NCBI RefSeq assembly: GCF_003044065.1
Contig: NZ_PZJJ01000011.1
Coordinates: 1 to 64,000, forward strand
Length of the DNA stretch: 64,000 nucleotides
DNA from: Alkalicoccus saliphilus
GTDB lineage: Bacteria; Bacillota; Bacilli; Bacillales; Salisediminibacteriaceae
Direction: 5' to 3'
Shown here: one piece after another, positions 1-8,507 of the stretch
Layout: every line of letters starts with the position of its first letter
Position numbering within the stretch: position 1 is the first letter of the stretch
Made by a program: the position numbers and the translations under genes
The notes under the pieces: model-generated
What the model saw: only the letters and a program-made list of their open reading frames with translations
Databases searched by the model: none
Told to the model about the DNA's origin: nothing

Positions 1-21
1 TTTCGATTACGATTCATAGAG

Positions 22-80
22 GATCCTCCTTATGATGGTTTTTGGTTTAGCAACTGCATCATATCGGAGGATCTTTTTTA
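22..80 (+). terminator. Terminator-like hairpin of an upstream gene
   Basis: An imperfect long hairpin has arms around 22-37 (GATCCTCC...) and 57-73 (...GGAGGATC) and is followed by a T run at 74-79. It probably ends a plus-strand gene lying before the window. No coding sequence is supported between here and 480. Confidence 0.5.
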
Positions 81-112
81 TGTCCAGAGGGGCCAGACGA
101 ACCTGACAGGAA

Positions 113-267
113 TGCTCCGAGGCGAGACAGGACGAGCAGAAGATCCATTTCTTCCGAGCATTGGGAGGAAGAAATTAGCTGAGGCCGGCCCGCCCGGAAA
201 GCGTCCTGTGGAGGCGAAAGCGGGAAAATGTCTACGCCTGTATAAAAAATACTTTATAAACAGCCTG
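113..267 (+). repeat. Dispersed intergenic repeat, family 1, copy A
   Basis: This GC-rich stretch runs from CTCCGAGGCGAGACAGGACG to ATAAACAGCCTG. It is nearly identical over about 150 bases to 10518-10672 and, inverted, to 23481-23635. Shared landmarks in order are GAAGATCC, GAGGAAGAAAT, AGCTGA, GGCCCGCCCGGAAAGCGTCC, GGAGGCGAAAGC and a TATAAAAAA...CTTTATAAACAGCCTG end. It lies between genes and has no supported ORF. The core resembles a GC-rich intergenic repeat I recall from many Bacillaceae genomes. Confidence 0.75.
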
Positions 268-268
268 C

Positions 269-297
269 AGCCCTGAACAAATATTTTGTTCAGGGCT
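269..297. repeat. Perfect 13-bp inverted repeat next to repeat copy A
   Basis: Arms AGCCCTGAACAAA (269-281) and TTTGTTCAGGGCT (285-297) are perfect around a 3-base loop. There is no T run on either side, so it is not a classical terminator. It directly abuts the end of repeat copy A. Confidence 0.5.
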
Positions 298-480
298 CCG
301 CTTATTGGATCTGTATGTGCCGGTTTTTCTGATTTGCCCTGCAGTAATCTTTTTACGGGGACCGTCGGCACCCTCATCATTATAAAAGGATTACTGCTTT
401 TTTCAATAAACTGTTATGACTTTCTTTCCTTTTATTCAGAAGGTAAAATGGAAAAGAGATTGTAAAAGGAGGTTTTTTCT

Positions 481-1659
481 TTGTTTAAAGAATTACAGCA
501 GAAGTTATCTGAACATTATGAAGAAATGGTGGAAATACGCCGTTACCTGCATGAACGGCCTGAGATATCGTTTCATGAGGAGGATACACCTTCTTATATT
601 GCAGAATACCACCGTAAGCTTGGACACGAAGTGAAAGAGGGAGTTGGTGAACGGGGGGTCACAGCAGTGTTGAAAGGCGGAAAGCCAGGGCCAGTCGTCG
701 CTCTGCGCGCTGACTTTGACGCGCTGCCAATCAAAGAAGAAACCGGCCTTCCTTTTGCGTCCAAAGTGGATGGGGCTATGCATGCGTGCGGGCATGACGG
801 TCATACAGCCGAGCTCCTTGTACTTGCAAAAGTACTTCACACTATGAAAGATGAGCTTGCAGGCACTGTGGTATTCATCCATCAGCATGCTGAAGAACTC
901 GCACCCGGAGGAGCACAGGCAATGATAGCAGACGGATGCCTGGACGGTGTCGACGTGATTTATGGCACCCACTTATGGGCTACTACACCGCTTGGAAGAA
1001 TGGAGTATACGGAAGGGCCGATTATGGCAGCTGCCGATAAATTTTCCATTAATGTGCGTGGTACAGGCGGTCACGGGGCCCAGCCGCACATGACGAAAGA
1101 TTCTATTCTTATTGGTTCCCAGATTGTCCAGAGCCTTCAGCATATTGTAAGCCGTGCCGTGGATCCTATGGAATCAGCTGTAGTAAGTGTCGGCCATTTT
1201 GAATCAGTAAACGCCTACAACGTAATAGCAGATCAGGCAAAGATTGTCGGGACTGCCCGAAGCTTCGATGAAGGTGTACGGGATCTGCTCGCAGAAAAAA
1301 TCGTTTCAATTGCGGAAGGAACGGCGTCCAGCTACGGTGCAGAAGCAGAAGCCATTTATGAACGCGGCTACCCTGCAGTTATCAACCATAAAGAGGAAGC
1401 CCGCACGGCAGCAAAGGTCGCAGAAGCGGCAGAAGGTATTGAAGAAGTCGTTTTATCCAAGCCTCAGATGGGCGGAGAAGACTTTGCCTACTACCTTCAG
1501 CATGTTAAAGGGGCATTTTTCTTTACAGGGGCGATGAATCCGGAATGGGAAACCGCCTATCCACATCACCATCCGAAATTTGATATCGACGAACGCGCTA
1601 TGCTGCATGCAGCCAATATACTAGGCGGACTCGTACTGGAAACTTTTGACCAGAGATAA
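481..1659 (+). CDS. yhaA: M20-family amidohydrolase (YhaA-like)
   Basis: This is a metal-dependent amidohydrolase of the M20D type (N-acyl-amino-acid or hippurate hydrolase class), 392 residues and full length. The start is TTG at 481, eight bases after AAAAGGAGG (464-472). The N-terminal catalytic half shows RADFDALPI near residue 76, the ACGHDGHT metal motif at 102-109 and HAEELAPGG further on. The dimerisation domain and the GGEDFAYY segment near the C-terminus follow. It is cytosolic, with no signal peptide. It sits next to ecsAB as yhaA does in Bacillus subtilis. The real substrate is unknown; the family assignment is secure. Confidence 0.85.
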   Translation: MFKELQQKLSEHYEEMVEIRRYLHERPEISFHEEDTPSYIAEYHRKLGHEVKEGVGERGVTAVLKGGKPGPVVALRADFDALPIKEETGLPFASKVDGAMHACGHDGHTAELLVLAKVLHTMKDELAGTVVFIHQHAEELAPGGAQAMIADGCLDGVDVIYGTHLWATTPLGRMEYTEGPIMAAADKFSINVRGTGGHGAQPHMTKDSILIGSQIVQSLQHIVSRAVDPMESAVVSVGHFESVNAYNVIADQAKIVGTARSFDEGVRDLLAEKIVSIAEGTASSYGAEAEAIYERGYPAVINHKEEARTAAKVAEAAEGIEEVVLSKPQMGGEDFAYYLQHVKGAFFFTGAMNPEWETAYPHHHPKFDIDERAMLHAANILGGLVLETFDQR

Positions 1660-1676
1660 AATCATATAAAAAACAC

Positions 1677-1707
1677 CAGGCCGCCTCAAATAATTTGAGG
1701 CGGCCTG
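1677..1707 (-). terminator. Rho-independent terminator after ecsB
   Basis: A perfect 14-bp stem (CAGGCCGCCTCAAA, 1677-1690, with its complement 1694-1707) has a 3-base loop. Read on the minus strand it is followed by GTGTTTTTTAT, so it mainly serves ecsB. It also separates the convergent amidohydrolase gene. Confidence 0.8.
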
Positions 1708-1771
1708 AAAAGTAAAAACATCTTCCATTACGCAGAAGAATCCGGACATATTTTCTTCAAAAAGCAAGCTT

Positions 1772-2971
1772 CTATCCGGTACTGTTTCTCTTCGGAATAC
1801 GGTAGTAAATAACATACACATATACAGCCGCAGAAGCTGCCAGAACTGTAATACCGTCCAGAACGTTTCCGGAAGCAAAAGTAAAAATCGCTACCTGCAC
1901 AATACCAAGTATTTTCAGCCAGTATATAAGACCCTTCTCCTCTGTTTTTTCCGGCAGAGGATAAAGTTCCGGCATCTGACTCGTACGGAAATGGTAGCGG
2001 AGCGTTTCCATCTGAAGAACAGTCATATAGCTGAAGAGTGCTCCCATAAGCCACCGTCCCCAGCTGAGATCAACAGCAAGAATAAATATGACACCTAAAA
2101 AAGTCAGTCTCATATAGACGCCGAAATAATCGCCGGATCGAAGAAAAGCTCTTGCGAATAAGTACTTGTACACATTCCGGCGGCTGTACGAAACAAAACG
2201 GTATATAAACGAAAGCCACTTCCGTTCACGAATGCTTTCTTTTAAATGCGGTACATCAGTAAAATTGTTGGCAATCCGGTAAAATAAGCGCACTGTATTA
2301 TTCTCTATTTCAATCAGACGCTGCCATTGAAGCGTTCCATTAATTTTTTTGAAGTACAAATAATATATACATGCTGCTCCCAATGCGGAAATCGCGGCTC
2401 CCAGAAGCAGCCCGGAAAATAAAAGGAACAGAATGCCTGCATTTACAAAAAAACGCAGCCATTTATGCATGCGGAAAGTCGTTTCATCACCGATGCGCTG
2501 TTCCTCAAACGAAGCAGCAAGGTTCCATCCTTTTAATAAAGACAGGAGGAGCAGTACGAGAAGAAGCGGACCTGCTGCCTGGCCGATACGGTCTGAATAA
2601 AGCGGGGCAAGCACGAGAAACAGCAGGGTGATCCACCCCGTTTCCATCAGCCAGCTGTAACGAAGCGACGACCGGAAGTAAGGCTTCATCCTTTCTTCCA
2701 TCGGCAGTAAAAACACAAGATCCGCCTGTTTTACAAATGTCCTCACCCTCCCCCTGGCAGTCATCCACGCAAAAACGAGCGTGAAAAATAAAACAGCAGG
2801 GAAGTTTTCCGGCAGCCACTCCAAAAAACGTCCATAATAATAACTCCCAAACAGGAACAAAATATAAATGGCAAATAAAAAGCCGCTGTTCCCTATAAGA
2901 CGCAGATACTTAACTGCTGTGGACCAGTATTCCTGTTTTCTTGTCTGCCATAATGTCATGACATTATTCAT
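1772..2971 (-). CDS. ecsB: ABC transporter permease EcsB
   Basis: This is the membrane subunit of the Ecs ABC transporter, 399 residues. There are at least six hydrophobic segments, roughly residues 28-48, 57-72, 108-125, 130-142, 175-207 and 285-310, with more near 348-390. The N-terminus is cytosolic. The start ATG overlaps the end of ecsA by 8 bases, so the two are translated together. Bacillus ecsC is not present after it. In Bacillus subtilis Ecs loss reduces protein secretion and competence and affects intramembrane proteolysis by RasP. The transported substrate is not known. Assignment rests on size, membrane pattern and pairing with ecsA. Confidence 0.88.
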   Translation of the reverse strand: MNNVMTLWQTRKQEYWSTAVKYLRLIGNSGFLFAIYILFLFGSYYYGRFLEWLPENFPAVLFFTLVFAWMTARGRVRTFVKQADLVFLLPMEERMKPYFRSSLRYSWLMETGWITLLFLVLAPLYSDRIGQAAGPLLLVLLLLSLLKGWNLAASFEEQRIGDETTFRMHKWLRFFVNAGILFLLFSGLLLGAAISALGAACIYYLYFKKINGTLQWQRLIEIENNTVRLFYRIANNFTDVPHLKESIRERKWLSFIYRFVSYSRRNVYKYLFARAFLRSGDYFGVYMRLTFLGVIFILAVDLSWGRWLMGALFSYMTVLQMETLRYHFRTSQMPELYPLPEKTEEKGLIYWLKILGIVQVAIFTFASGNVLDGITVLAASAAVYVYVIYYRIPKRNSTG

Positions 2972-3710
2972 GAGTATCTTCCTCAGTAACAGCTACATAA
3001 ATATCGTCTAAATCTGCCCCTGGCATATCAGCCTGCTCCTGCAGTTCCTGAAGGGTACCCTGCATCAGTACTCTGCCCTGATCCAGAAAAACGAAGCGGT
3101 CACAGTATTTTTCAGCAGTGGACAGAATATGCGTGGACATGAGAATACCGCACCCCTGATCGCGCATTTCCTGCATTCTTTCAAGGAAGGATTTAATCCC
3201 GACCGGGTCCAGGCCTACGAACGGCTCGTCTGCAATGTAAAGTTTAGGCTCAAGAAGAAATGCACTCATTATCATTACTTTCTGCCGCATACCTTTCGAA
3301 AAATGGTCAGGAAACCAGTTTTTCATCTTTGTCATCCGGAACTCTTTCAGCAGTTCCTCCGCTCTATTATGAAAATCATTTTCGGAGATACTGTAAGCCA
3401 TCGCCGTCACTTCCAGATGCTCCCATAACGTGAGCTCTTCATAAAGAAGCGGGGTTTCCGGAATGTAGGCGAGCTGCCTCCGGTAGGCATCCGGGGACCC
3501 GTCAATCGTGTGCCCATCGACTTTTATAGTCCCCCGGTGCGGTTCCATCAGCCCTAAAATATGTTTAATAGTCGTACTTTTACCGGCCCCGTTCAACCCG
3601 ATCAGACCGACTATTTCATGGCGGTTTACATTAAAAGAAATATCATGCAGCACCGGCCGCGTACGCTGGTAACCGCCGTCCACATGTTTAAGTTCCAATA
3701 ATCGTTCCAT
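2964..3710 (-). CDS. ecsA: ABC transporter ATP-binding protein EcsA
   Basis: This is the ATPase of the Ecs transporter, 248 residues from the chosen start. Walker A is GLNGAGKST (residues 38-46), the signature region is FSKGMRQKV and Walker B is LYIADEPFVGLD, followed by the switch histidine in MSTHIL. A longer reading begins six codons upstream at 3728. GGAGGAG lies inside those extra codons, about nine bases before the ATG at 3710, so the shorter form is preferred. It is divergent from hit across about 155 bases and overlaps ecsB. Confidence 0.92.
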   Translation of the reverse strand: MERLLELKHVDGGYQRTRPVLHDISFNVNRHEIVGLIGLNGAGKSTTIKHILGLMEPHRGTIKVDGHTIDGSPDAYRRQLAYIPETPLLYEELTLWEHLEVTAMAYSISENDFHNRAEELLKEFRMTKMKNWFPDHFSKGMRQKVMIMSAFLLEPKLYIADEPFVGLDPVGIKSFLERMQEMRDQGCGILMSTHILSTAEKYCDRFVFLDQGRVLMQGTLQELQEQADMPGADLDDIYVAVTEEDTHE

Positions 3711-3865
3711 AACAAGTGACTCCTCCATTCTTTATCTCTTCAAACTATATCGAAATCCTGCCTTGATGAAAAGCCTTCCTGTTTTGCTTCTCGCAGATCG
3801 TGAAAATATATGATAAGATAAATTTTATTACATGAATATTCCAACAAATTATCGAGGTGATGCAA

Positions 3866-4297
3866 ATGACAGATCAGGACTGTATTTTCTGTAAAATTAT
3901 TGCGGGAGACATCCCTTCCGCCAAGGTGTATGAAGATGAGCATGTATATGCATTTCTTGACATAAGCCAGGTAACAAAAGGACATACGCTGATTATCCCA
4001 AAGGATCACGTAAAAGACATTTTCGAGCTCCCGGAGGAAACAGCGGCTAATCTTTACCGGGCTGTACCAGGGGTGGCTAAAGCACTGAATAAAGCTTTTG
4101 AACCGAACGGCCTGAATGTCCTTAACAACAACAAGAAGCCTGCCGGTCAGTCTGTTTTTCATTATCACCTTCATCTCCTTCCGCGCTATGGAAAAGAAGA
4201 CGGCTTCCAGCCTACATGGGCAGATAACAGCGGTGATTATTCGAGTGAAAAACTTTCTTCACTTTCGGAAGAGATTGCGCGCCACCTTTCTTCTTAG
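3866..4297 (+). CDS. hit: HIT-family protein Hit
   Basis: This is a histidine-triad nucleotide hydrolase or transferase, 143 residues. The triad is HYHLHLL (His99, His101, His103). Cys6 and Cys9 of DCIFC form the usual zinc-binding pair of bacterial HinT-like proteins. GTG 3857 and ATG 3860 are alternative upstream starts, but they overlap the GAGGTGAT ribosome site (3854-3861), so ATG 3866 is chosen. It is a cytosolic homodimer in known relatives. It is divergent from ecsA, the same order as in Bacillus subtilis. Its physiological substrate is unclear. Confidence 0.93.
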   Translation: MTDQDCIFCKIIAGDIPSAKVYEDEHVYAFLDISQVTKGHTLIIPKDHVKDIFELPEETAANLYRAVPGVAKALNKAFEPNGLNVLNNNKKPAGQSVFHYHLHLLPRYGKEDGFQPTWADNSGDYSSEKLSSLSEEIARHLSS

Positions 4298-4383
4298 TTT
4301 TCAACAGTTTCAATAAAACTTCAAAGTACACTACTATGTCAGCTGCTGAAAACAGCAGCTGATTCTTCAGGAGGAGTCTACAT

Positions 4384-5469
4384 ATGAACAGAGCTTACAA
4401 CTTTAATGCCGGACCGGGCCCGATTCCCTCGCCGGTGCTTGAAAAAGCACAAAAAGAAATGTTCAACTTTGAACAATCCGGAGCTGCCGTGATGGAATTA
4501 AGCCACCGCAGCAGCCTGTATGAACAAATTCATTTTCAGGCTTTACAGCAGCTCCGCGACATTTTATCCGTTCCGGATGAATTTGACATTTTATTTCTTC
4601 AGGGTGGTGCGACACTCCAATTTTCCATGACCGCTCAAAATTTCTTATCTCCTGATAAAAAGGCTTCCTTTGTACTCACAGGCTCATGGTCTGAAAAAGC
4701 ATTAAAAGAAGCCTCTGCTTTCGGCTCAACAGAAGTCCATGCCTCCTCTGCCGATAACAACTACCGCTCTATCCCGGATGTTCATTTAAAAGGACTGGGG
4801 GACGACACGGCCTATGTTCATTTAACTGCGAATAATACAATTTTCGGTACTCAGTGGCCCGAGCTTCCTGACCGGGGCAGCCAGCCGGTTATCATTGACA
4901 TGTCCAGTGATATACTAAGCCGGTCGGTTCCATGGGATAAAGTAGATCTTGCCTACGCCGGTGCCCAAAAAAATGCCGGGATGGCCGGTGTAACGCTTGT
5001 TTTCATACGAAAGTCGATGATAGAAACAGGAAACAGCAGCCTTCCCCCTTCCATTTCCTATAAACAGCACGCTGCGAAAGATTCACTTTATCACACTCCT
5101 CCTACAGGGGCTATATACATTACAAAGCTGGTGACCGACTGGATCCTCGATCTCGGCGGCCTCCCTGCAATAGAAAAAAGAGCCGAAGAAAAAGCCGGCA
5201 TTCTGTACCGTACAATTGATCAGTCCAACGGGTTTTACAAAGGTCATGCGGATAAAAATGCCCGTTCACTTATGAATGTCACCTTCCGTCTTCCGGACGA
5301 AAAGCTCGAAAAAATGTTTCTTGAGGAAGCTTCAGAAAAAGGATTTATGGGACTGAACGGTCATCGCAGTGTCGGCGGCTGCCGGGCTTCCATATATAAC
5401 GCAGTTCCCGTGGAACACGTGCAGGCGCTGCAGGAGCTTATGGATAATTTCCAGAGAAAACATGGCTGA
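4384..5469 (+). CDS. serC: Phosphoserine aminotransferase SerC
   Basis: This class V, PLP-dependent aminotransferase converts 3-phosphohydroxypyruvate and glutamate to phosphoserine for serine synthesis and acts on the vitamin B6 pathway in some bacteria. It has 361 residues, the normal length. NFNAGPGPIP opens the protein, and the PLP lysine is Lys196 in AGAQKNAG. The GHRSVGGCRAS phosphate-binding region is near residue 335. The ribosome site CAGGAGGAG precedes ATG at 4384. It is followed by a terminator at 5503 and stands alone as a transcription unit. Confidence 0.96.
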   Translation: MNRAYNFNAGPGPIPSPVLEKAQKEMFNFEQSGAAVMELSHRSSLYEQIHFQALQQLRDILSVPDEFDILFLQGGATLQFSMTAQNFLSPDKKASFVLTGSWSEKALKEASAFGSTEVHASSADNNYRSIPDVHLKGLGDDTAYVHLTANNTIFGTQWPELPDRGSQPVIIDMSSDILSRSVPWDKVDLAYAGAQKNAGMAGVTLVFIRKSMIETGNSSLPPSISYKQHAAKDSLYHTPPTGAIYITKLVTDWILDLGGLPAIEKRAEEKAGILYRTIDQSNGFYKGHADKNARSLMNVTFRLPDEKLEKMFLEEASEKGFMGLNGHRSVGGCRASIYNAVPVEHVQALQELMDNFQRKHG

Positions 5470-5502
5470 CTCTTTTATTACAATAATTTTTTAGTGATTT
5501 GT

Positions 5503-5535
5503 ATCCGAATGCTCCTGCGCAGCATTCGGATTTTT
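5503..5535 (+). terminator. Terminator after serC
   Basis: An 11-bp stem (ATCCGAATGCT at 5503-5513 and AGCATTCGGAT at 5521-5531) with a 7-base loop runs straight into TTTTT. Confidence 0.88.
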
Positions 5536-5582
5536 AATGCTCGAAAACCTTTTTATAAAAGTGTTCTAATAAAACCGAAATA

Positions 5583-5597
5583 AATTTTCAGAAAATA
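5583..5597. promoter_or_regulatory. CodY box upstream of hpr
   Basis: AATTTTCAGAAAATA matches the CodY consensus AATTTTCWGAAAATT at 14 of 15 positions. It lies 11 bases before the -35 of the hpr promoter. CodY is known to control scoC (hpr) in Bacillus subtilis, which fits the position. Binding here is inferred from sequence. Confidence 0.72.
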
Positions 5598-5608
5598 CAG
5601 AAATGATA

Positions 5609-5638
5609 TTGAGTATTTTAAAAAAGCTGTGTTATTAT
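5609..5638 (+). promoter_or_regulatory. SigA-type promoter of hpr
   Basis: TTGAGT (5609-5614) and TATTAT (5633-5638) are separated by 18 bases, about 70 bases before the hpr start codon. Confidence 0.6.
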
Positions 5639-5708
5639 ATGTATATCATTTTATTAGTAAAATAATGGTTTCGTATGTATATCCGCATCAGCGACAGGAG
5701 GTTAAATT

Positions 5709-6302
5709 ATGGAACAGGATCCAATGCAGTCAATGAAGCAGTCTATTATGTTCAGTCATAAACTGGCCCAACTCAGCAAAGCTCTCTGGAAATCCATTGA
5801 AAAAGACTGGCAGGCATGGATAAAGCCCTTTGATTTAAACATTAACGAACACCATATTTTATGGATTGCCTATCATCTTGAGGGAGCATCCATTTCCGAC
5901 ATAGCAAAATTCGGCGTAATGCACGTTTCTACCGCGTTCAACTTTTCAAAAAAACTGGAAGAGCGGGAGCTCCTGACTTTTTCAAAACGGGATAACGATA
6001 AAAGGAATACGTATGTCTACTTAACGGAAAAAGGAGAAAATCTTCTTCTGGAAACTTTCAAATGCTACAATCCTGATACATACAGCGTATACGCCGGGTC
6101 CCTCCCTATTAAAGAATTATATGGTAAATTTCCGGAATTTTCTGAGTTGATAAGTATTGTAAAACATGTTTACGGCCCCGACTTCATGAATATATTCGAC
6201 AAATCGATGCAAAAGTTTGAAGAAGATTTCACCGAAACAGATGGCGAACTTATCCCTGCGCCTAAAAATCGCAATCCTGCCCCTCCTGTGATACCTGAGT
6301 AA
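5709..6302 (+). CDS. hpr: Transition-state regulator Hpr (ScoC), MarR family
   Basis: This is a MarR-family winged-helix DNA-binding repressor, 197 residues. In Bacillus subtilis it represses extracellular protease, peptide-transport and sporulation genes in the transition state. The wHTH runs from about residue 55 ([21 protein letters not shown]) through the wing ([15 protein letters not shown], about 95-110). A family-typical C-terminal region follows, ending in a proline-rich tail. GACAGGAGG precedes ATG 5709. A CodY box and promoter lie upstream and a terminator follows, so it is monocistronic. The neighbourhood of ecs, prsA and hit matches Bacillus. Confidence 0.93.
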   Translation: MEQDPMQSMKQSIMFSHKLAQLSKALWKSIEKDWQAWIKPFDLNINEHHILWIAYHLEGASISDIAKFGVMHVSTAFNFSKKLEERELLTFSKRDNDKRNTYVYLTEKGENLLLETFKCYNPDTYSVYAGSLPIKELYGKFPEFSELISIVKHVYGPDFMNIFDKSMQKFEEDFTETDGELIPAPKNRNPAPPVIPE

Positions 6303-6387
6303 ACTTCCGGAATTCAGCCTTTAAAATTCAATGTTACGACAAGTTTATAAAAACCGTCCTTTAATAAACTATATGCATTTCAACAGT

Positions 6388-6410
6388 ACTCCGGTCTTCC
6401 GGAGTTTTTT
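6388..6410 (+). terminator. Terminator after hpr
   Basis: A 7-bp stem ACTCCGG/CCGGAGT (6388-6394, 6399-6405) with a TCTT loop is followed by TTTTTT. Confidence 0.85.
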
Positions 6411-6752
6411 ATTTGCCTCTTTGAACCTTTGTCCGAAGCTTTAACAGAAACAAACATGTAAAGTTTTCCAATCCTCCTGAATGTAAATTTTCTTTTCTCC
6501 CGTTGGACGCTCCATTCTCTGCTTCCTCCCTGGATAGCAGAAAGTCACAGTTTTTTGCGGAAGCTGCAGAAGACATAAAAGAGCTCCGGAGCGGTGAATG
6601 CTGGAACCACTCCGACCGGCGAAAGGCGGGTGGAAGCCGGATTACGATAACAAAAGCACTCCTTTTTTCAAGACAGCTTAAAATTGAGAGGAATGAAAAG
6701 CCGCTCAAATGGGCACTTCTTTATCTTTTAAAAATTCTTATTCAGAAAGATG
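6411..6752. other. Gap without a supported gene
   Basis: About 340 bases lie between the hpr terminator and the next promoter. An open frame exists on each strand, but neither has a ribosome site or a recognisable protein. GC-rich patches around 6560-6640 may be a decayed dispersed repeat, but I could not align them confidently. Confidence 0.5.
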
Positions 6753-6781
6753 TTGATTTTTTCGCTCAGGGGGAGTACATT
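6753..6781 (+). promoter_or_regulatory. Possible SigA promoter of the DUF3267-like gene
   Basis: TTGATT (6753-6758) and TACATT (6776-6781) have exact 17-base spacing and lie about 47 bases before the start codon. Both boxes are only four-of-six matches. Confidence 0.4.
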
Positions 6782-6828
6782 ATCAAGGTATTACTTGTTT
6801 ATATTTGTAGCTGAAGGAGGTTTTCCCG

Positions 6829-7404
6829 ATGAACTGCTTAAAGACTGTTTCAGTTGCGAAAGAAATCGGAAAAACACGTATGTGGTTTTTATCATCCTTG
6901 ATGATGCTTGCATACTTTTTAATATTTTTTACGATGTTTCAAACGTTCGGTGCTCAGACACCGCTGGTTGACTATGGATTCTTTATTGTAATAGGCGGGC
7001 TTACGGCCGTACTGCCAGCACACCTGCTGCTCCACTGCATTCCTATCTGGGCTGCAGGCAGAAAAGCTAAGTTTGGATTCAGAAGAAATCAGTGGCCGTA
7101 TTTTTATTATTCGTCCCAGCACCCTGTTTCCAGAAAGCTGAGTATCATTTCTACTGTTTCACCAGCGGGAGTTATTACACTTGGTGCTGTCGTTCTGGCA
7201 GCTGTATATCCCGCCCATACGCATTATATTGCTATATTATCCGCTGTTAACTTCGGATTGAGCACTTATGACTATTTTGCATTCCGTCAAATGCTTTCTG
7301 CTCCAAAGGAATCGTTGATTGAAGAAAACAAAACCGGCTTCCACATTATCCGTCCAATGGTGGAACCGGAAGTGGAAGTGGAAAAAGAAAGCCCCGCTTC
7401 TTAA
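6829..7404 (+). CDS. DUF3267-like multi-spanning membrane protein
   Basis: This is a 191-residue membrane protein with hydrophobic segments near residues 19-40, 49-75, 108-130 and 132-150 and an acidic C-terminal tail (EVEVEKESPAS). The arrangement resembles DUF3267 proteins, putative membrane zincins. Where that family would have an HExxH-like motif, this protein reads HLLLH (65-69), lacking the glutamate. If the family call is right it may therefore be inactive as a peptidase. GAAGGAGG precedes ATG 6829. It stands alone, with a strong terminator shared with the convergent downstream gene. Family membership is from memory of the pattern and is uncertain. Confidence 0.6.
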   Translation: MNCLKTVSVAKEIGKTRMWFLSSLMMLAYFLIFFTMFQTFGAQTPLVDYGFFIVIGGLTAVLPAHLLLHCIPIWAAGRKAKFGFRRNQWPYFYYSSQHPVSRKLSIISTVSPAGVITLGAVVLAAVYPAHTHYIAILSAVNFGLSTYDYFAFRQMLSAPKESLIEENKTGFHIIRPMVEPEVEVEKESPAS

Positions 7405-7526
7405 TCTTTTTACACGTTTTTTTAATGGAGGGTAAGTACACGGAAAATAGCTTCTGCTGAAGGCAGTATACAGCTGCCCAACCGACAGCGTAATTGTCCC
7501 CGTAACAGAACTTAAACAATAGTAAT

Positions 7527-7559
7527 AAAACGGTCACGACACAGCGTCGTGACCGTTTT
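7527..7559. terminator. Bidirectional terminator
   Basis: A perfect 14-bp stem AAAACGGTCACGAC/GTCGTGACCGTTTT with a 5-base loop has A/T-rich ends on both sides. It serves the convergent DUF3267-like and YpmS-like genes. Confidence 0.88.
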
Positions 7560-7560
7560 A

Positions 7561-8139
7561 TTATTCAGCTGCAATTATTCTAAACTGTATATCGTTTTCT
7601 TCAAGATCCAGAGTTTCTGCCTCAATGATGTAGTCCTCTGTATGCATTTCCCTCATATCAAGGTAAAGGGATGATTCTTCCGGCACCACACTGATCCATT
7701 CCGGAAGTTCCAGCCGGTCTCCAATCAGATTAAAAATTTGTTCCGCCGGAAGTTCCACAAACCCTACCTGAAATCCGTCCTCCCTCAGCCAGACGTTCCC
7801 ATCTTCAGCGACTTCCGGGTTAAATCGGACCTCAACAGGAATATCAAACCCGAAAGCAGATATTTCCGACTGAAAATATACAGCATCATCAATAATTAAA
7901 TCAAAATCGTCCATATTTTCTTCCTCTTCCAGTTCACGCTGAAGCCAGGCGTTTGCATCCTCTCTCGTCGACGACACTAAAAACTCCGGCTGCTCCGGTG
8001 CTGTCCTCTCATGATCCGGCGGTACGAAAGATTCTTCCTCTGTACTATCCAGCGACTGATTTACCCAGAGCCATCCGCCTGCGATAACAACCAGAATTAA
8101 TCCCAGGAGACCAAAAAATGCAGTTTTCCATACGTTCAT
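7561..8139 (-). CDS. YpmS-like (DUF2140) membrane-anchored protein
   Basis: This 192-residue protein has one N-terminal membrane segment (about residues 7-27) and an exported domain. The start has GAGAGGTG upstream. The outer part is very acidic (TEEESF..., REDANAWLQRELEEEENMDDFD), as expected in haloalkaliphiles. The order NAWLQREL, then a beta-rich region ending in IQFRIIAA, resembles the YpmS/DUF2140 family of Firmicutes. That family's function is unknown. It is convergent with the DUF3267-like gene and is probably monocistronic. Confidence 0.65.
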   Translation of the reverse strand: MNVWKTAFFGLLGLILVVIAGGWLWVNQSLDSTEEESFVPPDHERTAPEQPEFLVSSTREDANAWLQRELEEEENMDDFDLIIDDAVYFQSEISAFGFDIPVEVRFNPEVAEDGNVWLREDGFQVGFVELPAEQIFNLIGDRLELPEWISVVPEESSLYLDMREMHTEDYIIEAETLDLEENDIQFRIIAAE

Positions 8140-8298
8140 TCCGACACCTCTCTGATTCAGCTTCCAGACAATGTTTCATTTTCTTTCCGCAGAATATTTG
8201 ATACACTTAGTATATCTTTAATTATTCCCTGTTCACGTTTAAATATAACGCTCCATCTGACGAATTTGAACCCGGGCACCTAAATCAGGAGGTTTATT

Positions 8299-8478
8299 AT
8301 GTATATACCATATATTTTATTTGCTATGTTTTATTTATTCATTATTAACACAATGACAAATAACCTTGTTGTTTCCAAAGAGATCCCGGAGGAAAAGCAT
8401 CAGAAAATTTTCCGGACAGTAAATATACTGATTACGATTCTTATTACTACGTCATTCGTCCGTATATATTTAACTTAG
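8299..8478 (+). CDS. Small two-helix membrane protein, 59 residues
   Basis: ATG at 8299 follows AGGAGG (8288-8293) and the frame runs to TAG at 8478. The product starts MYIPYILFAMFYLF and has two hydrophobic stretches (about residues 3-18 and 41-57) joined by a charged loop (SKEIPEEKHQKIFRT). An intrinsic terminator follows two bases later, so it looks like a real monocistronic gene. I do not recognise the family and propose no function. Confidence 0.72.
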   Translation: MYIPYILFAMFYLFIINTMTNNLVVSKEIPEEKHQKIFRTVNILITILITTSFVRIYLT

Positions 8479-8480
8479 AA

Positions 8481-8507
8481 ACCTGCCCTCTGCGGCAGGT
8501 TTTTTTG
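8481..8507 (+). terminator. Terminator after the small membrane protein
   Basis: The stem ACCTGCC/GGCAGGT (8481-8487 and 8494-8500) is followed by TTTTTTT. Confidence 0.88.

Noticed and set aside
6503-6814. Open frame of 103 residues upstream of the DUF3267-like gene
   Set aside because: No ribosome site, no recognisable domain, runs through the likely promoter of the next gene and is matched by an equally long frame on the other strand.
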